A DNA stretch of 64,000 bases from Saccharothrix deserti (GTDB lineage: Bacteria > Actinomycetota > Actinomycetes > Mycobacteriales > Pseudonocardiaceae): NCBI RefSeq assembly GCF_009769385.1, contig NZ_VKAB01000002.1, positions 1 through 64,000 of the forward strand. Reading direction: 5' to 3'. Both the position numbers and the translations under genes were made by a program. A model generated the notes under the pieces. That model did not search any database. It was not told the origin of the DNA and saw nothing but the letters and a program-made list of their open reading frames with translations. Below are positions 8,079 through 15,196 of this stretch, piece by piece (position 1 is the stretch's first letter; the number at the start of each line of letters is the position of its first letter).

Positions 8079-10172
8079 GTGGAGTCTCGTGTTGGTCGCG
8101 GTGGGTTGAGCGATCTGGCGCGTTCGCCGTTCGGGTTGCCGTTGGCGTTGCACGCCAAAGAGGTCCGTGCCGCGTGGGTCGGCAGGACCTCGACGGAGGA
8201 GCATCAGGATCCTCGGCAGTCGTTGCTGCGGCAGTTGGAGCGCTGCAAGGTCGTGCTGCCCGAGTCGTGGGTGATCGTGTGTCACTTCTACGACGTGGAG
8301 TCCGGTCGGATGGAGTTGGAGCGGCGTGGCCGGGGCACCGACTACGAGCGGTTCGACATCCCGATCGCCCGGGACGGCGGTATAGCCGACCTCCTGGTGG
8401 AGGCGGCGCGGCCGGCTCGGCGGTTCGACGTGGTGATCTGCGAGTCGATGTCGCGGATCGCGCGGAAGATGTTCGAGACGTTGTCGGTGGAGCGGGAGTT
8501 GGAGCGGGCCGAGGTGCCGGTGTTCGCCTCGAACGAACCGATCCTGCTCACCGGCGGGCGTGCGCAGCAGATCCTGCAACGGCGGATCAACCAGTCGGTG
8601 GCCGAGTACGAAGTGCTGAACATGCTGGAGCTGTCGTGGGGTGGGACCTGCACCCATATCCGGGAGGGCTACAACATCGGCAAGCCGCCCTACGGGTACC
8701 GGGCGAAGACGATGCGGCACCCAAACGCGGCCAAGGCGGAGAAGGGGGTCACGAAGACCCGACTGGAGCCGGACGGGGCACACGCGGAGACGGTGACGCT
8801 GATCGCGAAGTGGCGCTACCACGAGCAGCTCGGGTTCGACACCATCGCCGAACGACTCAACCAGGACCTCGACCGGTACCCGCCACCGATGCCACCCGGT
8901 GGGACTCGGGCGCGCGGGGCATGGTCGAAGTCGAGCGTGGCGGAGGTGTTGAAGAACCCGAAGTACACCGGTTACCAGGTCTACAACCGGCGTGCCCGTC
9001 GCAGCCGCGGAGCCCGCAACCGGCACAACCCGCCCGAGCTGTGGGTGTGGTCGACCGAACCCGCCCACGAGCCGCTGATTCCGAAGTGGATGTTCGACGA
9101 GCTGATCGCCACCCGCACCCAACGCCAGGGATCGCGGGACGGGACCGGCCTGAAGAAGGACCCGCGCGTGCGCCGCACCTACCTGCTGCGCCGCCGGGTG
9201 CTGTGCGACTGCGGACGCAGCATGATCGGCATGGTCCGCTCGGCCGGGATCATTTACTACCGCTGCCATCCAGCGGGCAACAACCGCGGGCGCCCCGACA
9301 AGCACGAGGGACACCCGCCCACGGTCTACGTACGCGAGGACCTCATCCTCGACCGACTCGACGCCTTCTTCACCGAACGGGTTTTCGGCCCCCGACGACG
9401 CGAACTGCTACTCGCCGACATCAACAACGGCGACGACACCCGGAGCCAGGAACTGGCCACCCAGCGGCAACGCCTGCAACGCAAGATCGCCGATGCCACC
9501 CGCAAGCAGGACAACCTCCTGCACCAGGCCGAAGACGCCGACCCGCGTGACCCGTTCGCCCAAGGGCTCCGACAGCGTTACAACGACCTGGAAAACGAAC
9601 GCCAAGCCCTGCTCGCGACGCTCCACGAACTCGACAACAGCCAGCCGGAGACCATCCATCCCACGACCGGCCAGGCCGACCTGCTGGACGCCCTGCCCCA
9701 CCTGGTAACCAACCTGCGTCGTGCGCCCACCGATCTACTCAACCGGCTGTTCGACCTGACCAAGCTGACGATCCAGATCCACTACGGAACCGATCAGGCC
9801 ACCATCACCGCCAGCCTGCCCGCCGACAACGGCTCGATCGCCGCTATAGGGGAAGCCGTCGCCGAGAAGCCGGAACCACATGCCCCGGAATGCAACGAAC
9901 CAGCAGGTCAGGAACTGTGTGCATCCTGTGAGTGCCCCCGGAGGGGCACGAACCGACAGTCGGGTTGTTGTTCCGACGGTTTCCGTAGCAACTCGACTAT
10001 CACATCGGACCTGATCGAAGCGGACTCTGCTCGCGAGCGGAGAAGCCTCGACGACGGCCTGCTCGACCGCCTGCTGGATCGGACCATCCATGCACTCGCG
10101 GGGAAGACGTGGACGCCTCGAACACCTTCGCGGCGTCCACGGGACCATCCCCGCACGGGCGGGGAAGACTAG
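8079..10172 (+). CDS. Large serine recombinase (site-specific integrase)
   Basis: 697 aa from GTG 8079. The resolvase domain has the catalytic Ser in VGRTSTEEHQDPRQSL (S38) and FDVVICESMSRIARK. A recombinase domain follows (GYNIGKPPYGYRAK, KWRYHEQLGFDTIAERLN, VLKNPKYTGYQVYNRR), then a zinc ribbon (CDCGRSMIGMV…YYRCHP) and a coiled-coil (ELATQRQRLQRKIADATRKQ) typical of large serine integrases. From about residue 618 the sequence is encoded by the right att-like repeat, and the last 30 residues by CRISPR-like repeats, so the natural protein may have ended differently before integration. It would catalyse directional integration or excision of its unit. Confidence 0.9.
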   Translation: MESRVGRGGLSDLARSPFGLPLALHAKEVRAAWVGRTSTEEHQDPRQSLLRQLERCKVVLPESWVIVCHFYDVESGRMELERRGRGTDYERFDIPIARDGGIADLLVEAARPARRFDVVICESMSRIARKMFETLSVERELERAEVPVFASNEPILLTGGRAQQILQRRINQSVAEYEVLNMLELSWGGTCTHIREGYNIGKPPYGYRAKTMRHPNAAKAEKGVTKTRLEPDGAHAETVTLIAKWRYHEQLGFDTIAERLNQDLDRYPPPMPPGGTRARGAWSKSSVAEVLKNPKYTGYQVYNRRARRSRGARNRHNPPELWVWSTEPAHEPLIPKWMFDELIATRTQRQGSRDGTGLKKDPRVRRTYLLRRRVLCDCGRSMIGMVRSAGIIYYRCHPAGNNRGRPDKHEGHPPTVYVREDLILDRLDAFFTERVFGPRRRELLLADINNGDDTRSQELATQRQRLQRKIADATRKQDNLLHQAEDADPRDPFAQGLRQRYNDLENERQALLATLHELDNSQPETIHPTTGQADLLDALPHLVTNLRRAPTDLLNRLFDLTKLTIQIHYGTDQATITASLPADNGSIAAIGEAVAEKPEPHAPECNEPAGQELCASCECPRRGTNRQSGCCSDGFRSNSTITSDLIEADSARERRSLDDGLLDRLLDRTIHALAGKTWTPRTPSRRPRDHPRTGGED
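9932..9954 (+). repeat. Right att-like 23-bp repeat, inside the recombinase ORF
   Basis: Shares both ten-base arms with 6884-6906. It also contains a perfect inverted repeat (GTGCCCC, CGGA, GGGGCAC). Translation through it gives ECPRRGTN, where normal recombinase sequence ends. Confidence 0.5.
10080..10169 (+). CRISPR. Two-repeat type I-E-like CRISPR relic
   Basis: Repeat 2 (10141-10169, 29 nt) begins GGGACCATCCCCGC and ends GCGGGGAAGAC, very close to actinobacterial type I-E repeats. Repeat 1 (10080-10108) matches it at 24/29 positions and is degenerate in its centre. The spacer (10109-10140) is 32 nt, giving the 61-bp period of type I-E arrays. A partial third copy (GGGCGGAGAAGAC) is at 10202-10214 at a shortened distance. 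No cas gene is in the window. The spacer is itself a near-perfect palindrome (GTGGACGCC…GGCGTCCAC). Confidence 0.75.
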
Positions 10173-10217
10173 AAGGTGGTGGGCTTGTTCTCGAAGGTCA
10201 TGGGCGGAGAAGACAGC

Positions 10218-11768
10218 CTATCGAGACCCCACCCAAGCTCGGATAGCGGCGACGATCGTGTCAACATCCCGGACCGACATCCTGGGCTTACCGCCGACCC
10301 GCTGCCGCGGAGGACTTGGCGCAGGAATGTTGAGCTTCCACAACGCCTGCCCCAGCCGCTTGGGATCCCAGCCGATGCGGCCGGCGAGGTCGGCGGTGGC
10401 CACGATGCCGGTCTCGTCCTGGCCGATGACCTCGGCCAGCAGCACCAGCACCTCGGGCAGGTACGCAACGGTGTCGACGTCGACGGGCTCGAAGTCGGCG
10501 GTGGCGGTGGCGGCGACCGGTGCGGTGAGCCGGTCCGTGTCTACGGGCACGGCCAGGGCGGTAACGGCATCACCGGTGGGCGGGCCGAGGGTGAGACGGT
10601 GTTCCGCATCGGCGTCGGCAGCAGTCCTGGCGGACGTGAGGTCCACCAGGGCGGTGCGGACGATCGCGTCCTCGGCCGGTAGGGCCACCAACTCCTCCGA
10701 TACGGCCAGCGGATGCCGCTCGCCGGTCAACGCCTGCACCGCCGTGGCGATCTCGGTGAGACTGGCCTTGACGTAGGTGGAGGTCACCCCGTACCTGTTC
10801 GACGTGGGCTCGGCGTGTCCGGCGAAGGCCCGCGCGACCGCATACCCGAAGTTGCGCTCCACCCAGGTCAATGTGGTGTGCCGCAACCAGTGGGTGCTGA
10901 TCATCTGGGTATGCACGCTGTCCACGTGTTTGCCCAGCCGGCTCCAGAGCATCGTGTAGCGCCGCCGGCCCATCGGCATGCCATTGTGGTAGCGCAACAC
11001 CTGGCTGTCCGGATCACAGGCGCCCCGCGCACGGGCGTGGTGTCGCAGGTGCGCCATCAGCGTCGGCGACACCGGCTGCCACCGCGAAGCGCCCCCTTTC
11101 TCCCGCAGCAGGATCAAACACTGCTTCGTGTCCAGGTCCCGCACCCGCAACGCCAGCGCACCACCACGCCGGCACGCGGTCTCGATGTGCAACCGCAACA
11201 GCAGCGCGTCCAACGCGGGATCGTTGCCCGTCGACGAGGCCACCTCGACGATCCGCGCGACCAGCGCGGCGTCCAGGCCGTGACGGCGCGAGTGCGGCCG
11301 TGGGGGCTTGGCCACCCGCGACATCACGTTCTGCCGACCGGTGATCACTTCCTCGTCCACCGCATACCGGTAGACGCACAACAACGCGTTGTAGGTGTGC
11401 TGCACCGCACTCCGACCGCCGTTGGCGGAACGGCGGACCACGACATCGGCCTTAACGTACTCGAACAACGACTGGACGTCGGGCACCGTGATCTCGTCCA
11501 ACCGGCGTTCACCCCAGACCGCGACGATCTTCTTCCAATAGGCGCGGTACGACTCCCTCGACGGCGCCGGAACGGCCTTGGTCACCACCGGCACGATCTC
11601 GGCGAAGGTCGGCACGTGCCGCCCCGTCGACACCGAATCGTCGTCCGGGACGACCTGGCCGGCCGCCGACGCCTCCACGTCGATGAGGTCCTGCGGCCGC
11701 AGTTTCATGTGCTTCAGTAGTTGGATCGCCATCGCGACATCGGAGGAACGGGGACCACCGTCAACCAC
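10218..11768 (-). CDS. Tyrosine recombinase / phage-type integrase
   Basis: 516 aa from GTG 11768, preceded by GGGGGAAGG; this start overlaps the stop of the upstream gene by 8 bp. The SAM-like core-binding domain (SRESYRAYWKKIVAVWGERRLDEITVPDV) is followed by the catalytic domain with Arg in ETACRRGGALALRVRDLD, HWLRHTTLTWV (HxxR), GHAEPTSNRYG and a candidate nucleophilic Tyr in TSTYVKASL. The C-terminal 130 residues (GQDETGIVATADLAGRIGWDPKRLGQALWKLNI) form an extra winged-helix-like region. Its 3' end abuts the CRISPR relic. It may be the integrase of an old integrated element whose other genes are gone. Confidence 0.88.
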   Translation of the reverse strand: MVDGGPRSSDVAMAIQLLKHMKLRPQDLIDVEASAAGQVVPDDDSVSTGRHVPTFAEIVPVVTKAVPAPSRESYRAYWKKIVAVWGERRLDEITVPDVQSLFEYVKADVVVRRSANGGRSAVQHTYNALLCVYRYAVDEEVITGRQNVMSRVAKPPRPHSRRHGLDAALVARIVEVASSTGNDPALDALLLRLHIETACRRGGALALRVRDLDTKQCLILLREKGGASRWQPVSPTLMAHLRHHARARGACDPDSQVLRYHNGMPMGRRRYTMLWSRLGKHVDSVHTQMISTHWLRHTTLTWVERNFGYAVARAFAGHAEPTSNRYGVTSTYVKASLTEIATAVQALTGERHPLAVSEELVALPAEDAIVRTALVDLTSARTAADADAEHRLTLGPPTGDAVTALAVPVDTDRLTAPVAATATADFEPVDVDTVAYLPEVLVLLAEVIGQDETGIVATADLAGRIGWDPKRLGQALWKLNIPAPSPPRQRVGGKPRMSVRDVDTIVAAIRAWVGSR

Positions 11769-12393
11769 GGCCGCCTTCCCCCAGCGCGAAGTCCGCCACC
11801 GATTCCCCGACCACCGCCGCGTCGGACCCGACACCGGCCCCACCGGACGGCACCGAACCGATTCCGGTCACCAGCCCGTCGGGATCCGGCAGCACCTGAT
11901 CCAGCCACTCCTGGCCGAAGATCAGCAAAGTCGCGGACTCCGGCACCGCCCGCACCAGCACCGACTCCCGCTCACCAAACGAACACCACCGCCGGAATCG
12001 GGCCGGAATGTGCAAAAACCGCCGACCGTTCAATGCGAACACACCGCTATCGGCGTGACGCACGACGATCACTCCGCCGCGTACGGCGATGTCCACCGGC
12101 GTTCCCGCTTCCCAGTCGAGAACGTCGAACAACATGCCGCACGTCAACCGACCCCGGTGGTCGAACACCGCCGTCGCGTAGCGACGCGGGTGCGGTGAGC
12201 GCATCGGCGGGAGTTCGACCGGCTCGGGCGCCGGAGTACGCCGCAGATCCAATTGCCGGGGTTTGAGCGGTCGCCCGTCCGGTGCGTCCACGCCGCCGGC
12301 CGAGAGGGGCCGGCCCGGCGGAACCGGGAGATCTCCGGACCCGGAATGGGTCGCGAAACCGGGGACGACGGCGGGGACAACCTGGTTACGCAC
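11761..12393 (-). CDS. AbrB/SpoVT-like DNA-binding protein
   Basis: 210 aa from GTG 12393, chosen because GGAGGT lies 4 bp upstream; the longer frame from 12438 would start inside a palindrome. After a proline-rich N-terminus, residues about 80-165 contain two swapped-hairpin-like units (ATAVFDHRGRLTCGMLFDVLDWEAGTPVDIAVRGGVIVV and ALNGRRFLHIPARFRRWCSFGERESVLVRAVPE) like AbrB/MazE/SpoVT folds. It is transcribed together with, and overlaps, the tyrosine recombinase, so it may regulate or assist it. The family call comes from the pattern alone. Confidence 0.65.
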   Translation of the reverse strand: MRNQVVPAVVPGFATHSGSGDLPVPPGRPLSAGGVDAPDGRPLKPRQLDLRRTPAPEPVELPPMRSPHPRRYATAVFDHRGRLTCGMLFDVLDWEAGTPVDIAVRGGVIVVRHADSGVFALNGRRFLHIPARFRRWCSFGERESVLVRAVPESATLLIFGQEWLDQVLPDPDGLVTGIGSVPSGGAGVGSDAAVVGESVADFALGEGGRG

Positions 12394-12418
12394 GGTCACC
12401 TCCACCGTCGGGGGTTGA

Positions 12419-12440
12419 CCGTGCCCGAATCCGGGCACGG
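12419..12440. promoter_or_regulatory. Perfect palindrome between divergent genes (candidate operator)
   Basis: CCGTGCCCG, AATC, CGGGCACGG: a 9-bp perfect inverted repeat 26 bp upstream of the AbrB-like start and 28 bp upstream of the small gene at 12468. Its position fits an operator for the AbrB-like protein controlling both directions. Confidence 0.5.
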
Positions 12441-12467
12441 CAGTTGATCCGGTGGTTGGCTGTGGTC

Positions 12468-12788
12468 ATGCTGGAGTCCGTGGAGGACGTTCGCCGGTCT
12501 GATGAACGGTGGGAAGAACCCCACATTGGAGTGTCGGAGGAACTGCTCCGGCACGTGGTCAGGACTACCGGCCTGCCTCCCGCGCTCGCGCGGCGGGTGG
12601 TGTCCGACGTCATGGGCTACTTCGTCGAGACGGCGGAGGAGTACGTGCTGCGCCGGCACGCGGAGCTGCGGCGGGACGGGTTGGCCAACGCGAAGATCTG
12701 GAGCTTGCTGCGGGCGGAACTGGACGTGCGGCCGGTCGCCGCGCCGCCCCTGTCCGAACGCCAGCTGCGCCGGATCGTCTACGGCTAG
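12468..12788 (+). CDS. Small conserved helical protein upstream of glmS
   Basis: 106 aa from ATG 12468. Predicted mainly helical (LLRHVVRTTGLPPALARRVVSDVMGYFVETAEEYVLRRHAELRRDGLANAKIWSLLRAELDVRPV) and ending LSERQLRRIVYG. I recall similar short proteins ending in RQ(I/L)RR(L/I)VYG in other bacteria but cannot name a function. It ends 14 bp before glmS with GAGGAGA between them, so the two are probably co-transcribed. Confidence 0.7.
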   Translation: MLESVEDVRRSDERWEEPHIGVSEELLRHVVRTTGLPPALARRVVSDVMGYFVETAEEYVLRRHAELRRDGLANAKIWSLLRAELDVRPVAAPPLSERQLRRIVYG

Positions 12789-12802
12789 AGGAGACAGCGA
12801 GC

Positions 12803-14632
12803 ATGTGCGGAATCGTCGGTTACGTCGGCCCAAGGGACGCGGTCCCCGTGCTGCTGGAGGGCCTGCACCGGCTCGAATACCGGGGTTACGACTCGGCGGG
12901 CATCGCGGTCGAGGACGCGGGCGGCGGCGGGGTCCGGGTCGCCAAGACCGCCGGACGCGTCGCCGACCTGCGGCGGGCCGTGCCCGACGACATGGCGGGC
13001 GCGACCGGTATCGCGCACACCCGGTGGGCCACCCACGGCGAGCCCAGCGACCGCAACGCGCACCCGCACGTGGACGCCGCCGGGCGCATCGCGATCGTGC
13101 ACAACGGCGTCTTCGAGAACTCCGACCGGCTCCGCGCCCAACTCGTCGCGGACGGTGTCGCGCTCGCCTCCGACACCGACAGCGAAGTCCTCGCGCACCT
13201 CGTCGCCCGCAGCACGGGCGAGACCCTCGAAGACGCCGTGCGCGAGGCGTTGGCGCAGGTCGAGGGCACCTACGGGGTGATCGTGATGGACGCCGAACGG
13301 CCTGGTGAGCTGGTCGCGGCCCGCCGGGGCAGCCCGGTCGTGCTCGGTGTCGGCGAGCAGGAGATGCTGGTCGCCTCCGACGTCGCCGCGCTGGTCCGCT
13401 ACACCCAGCAGGTGATCTACCTGGACGACGACGAGATCGCCACGGTCACCGCCGACGGCTACCGCACGTCCACCATGGGCGCCCGCGCCACCAGCACCAC
13501 CCGCTCCCCCACGTCGATCGACGCCGCGAGCGCCGAGTACGAGCTGGGCGACCACCCGGACTTCATGTACAAGGAGATGCGCGAGCAGCCGGACGCCGTC
13601 GACCGGTGCCTGCGCGGCCGGCTGGACCACCGGTTCTCCTCCGCCCGACTGGACGGCGTCGGCCTCACCCCGCAGGACTACCAGCGCATCCGCCGGGTCA
13701 AGCTCCTCGGCTGCGGTTCGGCGTACTACGCCGGGCAGCTGGGCGCGCAGCTGATCGAGGAGCTGGCCCGCATCCCCGCCGACGCCGAGCCCGCGTCCGA
13801 GTTCCGCTACCGCAACCCGGTCGTGGACCCCGACACGCTGTACGTCGTGCTCAGCCAGTCGGGTGAAACGCTGGACACGCTCGCCGCCGTGCAGGAGCTC
13901 AAGCGCAAGGGCGGTCACGTCATCGGCGTGGTCAACGCGGTCGGCAGCACGATCGCCCGCGAGTGCGGCCACGGGCTCTTCCTGCACGCCGGTCCCGAGG
14001 TGTCGGTGGCGGCGACCAAGTCGTTCACCACGATGGGCGTCGCGCTGGCGATGCTCGCGCTGGACCTGGGCCGGGTGCGTGACCTGTCGATCACCGAGGG
14101 TCGTCGGCTGGTCGGCGGCCTGTCGCAGCTGCCGGACCAGATCGCGCGGATCCTCGCCGCCGAGGACGAGATCGCGGAGATCGCCCGGAAGTACGCGGAC
14201 GCGCGGCACATGTTCTTCGTCGGCCGGGTGCGCGCCTGGCCGGCGGCGCGGGAGGGCGCGCAGAAGCTCAAGGAGATCTCGTACGTGCACGCCGAGGCCT
14301 ACCAGGCGTCCGAGCTGAAGCACGGGCCGTTGGCGCTGATCAACCCGGAGATGCCGACCGTGGTGCTGGTGCCGGACGACGAGCTGCTCACCAAGAACAC
14401 CGGCACCATCGAGGAGATCAAGGCGCGCGGCGGGCCGGTCATCGCGGTCACCGACGCCGAGCTGCCCGCCGGTCTGGCCACGGACGTCATCCGGGTGCCC
14501 AAGGCGCACGAGGCCCTGTCCCCGATCACGTTGTCGGTGCCGTTGCAGCTGTTCGCCTACCACCTCGCCCACGCCCTGGGCCGGGACGTCGACCGGCCGC
14601 GCAACCTGGCGAAGAGCGTGACCGTCGAGTAG
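12803..14632 (+). CDS. glmS: Glutamine--fructose-6-phosphate aminotransferase (isomerizing)
   Basis: 609 aa, the usual GlmS length, from ATG 12803 after GAGGAGACAGCG. The N-terminal glutaminase domain starts with the nucleophilic Cys2 (MCGIVGYVGPRDAVPVLLEGLHRLEYRGYDSAG) and includes TRWATHGEPSDRNAHPH. Two SIS sugar-isomerase domains follow (KLLGCGSAYYAGQLGAQLIEELA, VLSQSGETLDTLAA, VAATKSFTT, GRVRAWPAAREGAQKLKEISYVHAEAY, ELKHGPLALI). It ends in the canonical KSVTVE. It makes glucosamine-6-phosphate for peptidoglycan and other amino sugars in the cytoplasm. No glmS riboswitch was recognised upstream. Confidence 0.97.
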   Translation: MCGIVGYVGPRDAVPVLLEGLHRLEYRGYDSAGIAVEDAGGGGVRVAKTAGRVADLRRAVPDDMAGATGIAHTRWATHGEPSDRNAHPHVDAAGRIAIVHNGVFENSDRLRAQLVADGVALASDTDSEVLAHLVARSTGETLEDAVREALAQVEGTYGVIVMDAERPGELVAARRGSPVVLGVGEQEMLVASDVAALVRYTQQVIYLDDDEIATVTADGYRTSTMGARATSTTRSPTSIDAASAEYELGDHPDFMYKEMREQPDAVDRCLRGRLDHRFSSARLDGVGLTPQDYQRIRRVKLLGCGSAYYAGQLGAQLIEELARIPADAEPASEFRYRNPVVDPDTLYVVLSQSGETLDTLAAVQELKRKGGHVIGVVNAVGSTIARECGHGLFLHAGPEVSVAATKSFTTMGVALAMLALDLGRVRDLSITEGRRLVGGLSQLPDQIARILAAEDEIAEIARKYADARHMFFVGRVRAWPAAREGAQKLKEISYVHAEAYQASELKHGPLALINPEMPTVVLVPDDELLTKNTGTIEEIKARGGPVIAVTDAELPAGLATDVIRVPKAHEALSPITLSVPLQLFAYHLAHALGRDVDRPRNLAKSVTVE

Positions 14633-14636
14633 CCGG

Positions 14637-14846
14637 TCACATCGGCGGAGCCGGCCGCGCGGAGTTCGCCCGCCAGGCTCGCCAGGCGGCGGTTCGTCGG
14701 GCCACGAGGATCAGGTCGCGGTCCACCGCGAGCAGACGGGCGCAAGCGGCGCCGATGCCGGGCGCGGTGCCGGCGACGAGCGCAAGGGGTGATGCACGCC
14801 CCCAGCTTGCTCCAAACACCTGATCAGTGTCAAACGTTTGCTTCAC
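14637..14846 (-). pseudogene. Short-chain dehydrogenase N-terminal remnant
   Basis: A 69-codon frame from GTG 14846 contains LALVAGTAPGIGAACARLLAVDRDLILVARR, the Rossmann TGxxxGIG nucleotide-binding start of SDR enzymes. It stops just after the second strand, so all catalytic residues are missing. It overlaps no other gene and sits between glmS and the deleted iorA. Confidence 0.5.
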
Positions 14847-14919
14847 GTAGCCGACATGACACCTGTCAAGTTACTGAGGGTTCCTTGCCGGCCGTCGGGC
14901 GTGTCGTCAGGATCGGTGG

Positions 14920-15196
14920 ATGGCCGATCGAACGATTCGCTTGAACGGCAAGCAGGTCTCGGCCCCGTACCGGTCGGTGGGAACGGGTGAGGCGGAAAGT
15001 TCCGAGCAGTTGCTCTACTGGTTGCGGGAACGGCATGGCCAGCACGGGCCGCGCTTCGGTTGCGGCGTCTCACAGTGCGGGGCGTGCACGGTCCTTCTCG
15101 ACGGCAGCCCGGCGAGATCGTGCACTCGGCAGATGCAGTGCGCACGCCCGGATCGTGGCCGCGATTTCGTCAGCGGCCAAGGAGATGGTCCGATGA
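14920..15196 (+). pseudogene. iorA: [2Fe-2S] subunit of an isoquinoline-oxidoreductase-like enzyme, internally deleted
   Basis: ATG 14920 opens a plant-type ferredoxin domain ([13 protein letters not shown]…[10 protein letters not shown]…[17 protein letters not shown]). After about 70 residues homology ends. In the +1 frame the last 23 codons ([25 protein letters not shown] 15194-15196) match the CRCxxYxRIxxAI C-terminus of such subunits. Roughly 70-80 residues, including the helical domain with the second cluster, are therefore missing. The old stop still overlaps the iorB ATG as ATGA. The original frame now runs through into iorB, so a fusion protein could in principle be made. Confidence 0.75.

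Noticed and set aside
10090-10776. Plus-strand frame containing GTIPARAGKT
   Set aside because: That peptide is the well-known false translation of type I-E CRISPR repeats, and the rest is antisense to the tyrosine recombinase.
12509-12802. Longer in-frame extension of glmS upstream
   Set aside because: GlmS needs Cys as residue 2 after Met removal (MCGIVG at 12803), and the extension overlaps the small gene in another frame.
12640-12802. glmS ribozyme/riboswitch
   Set aside because: No long non-coding leader exists; a coding gene ends 14 bp before glmS.
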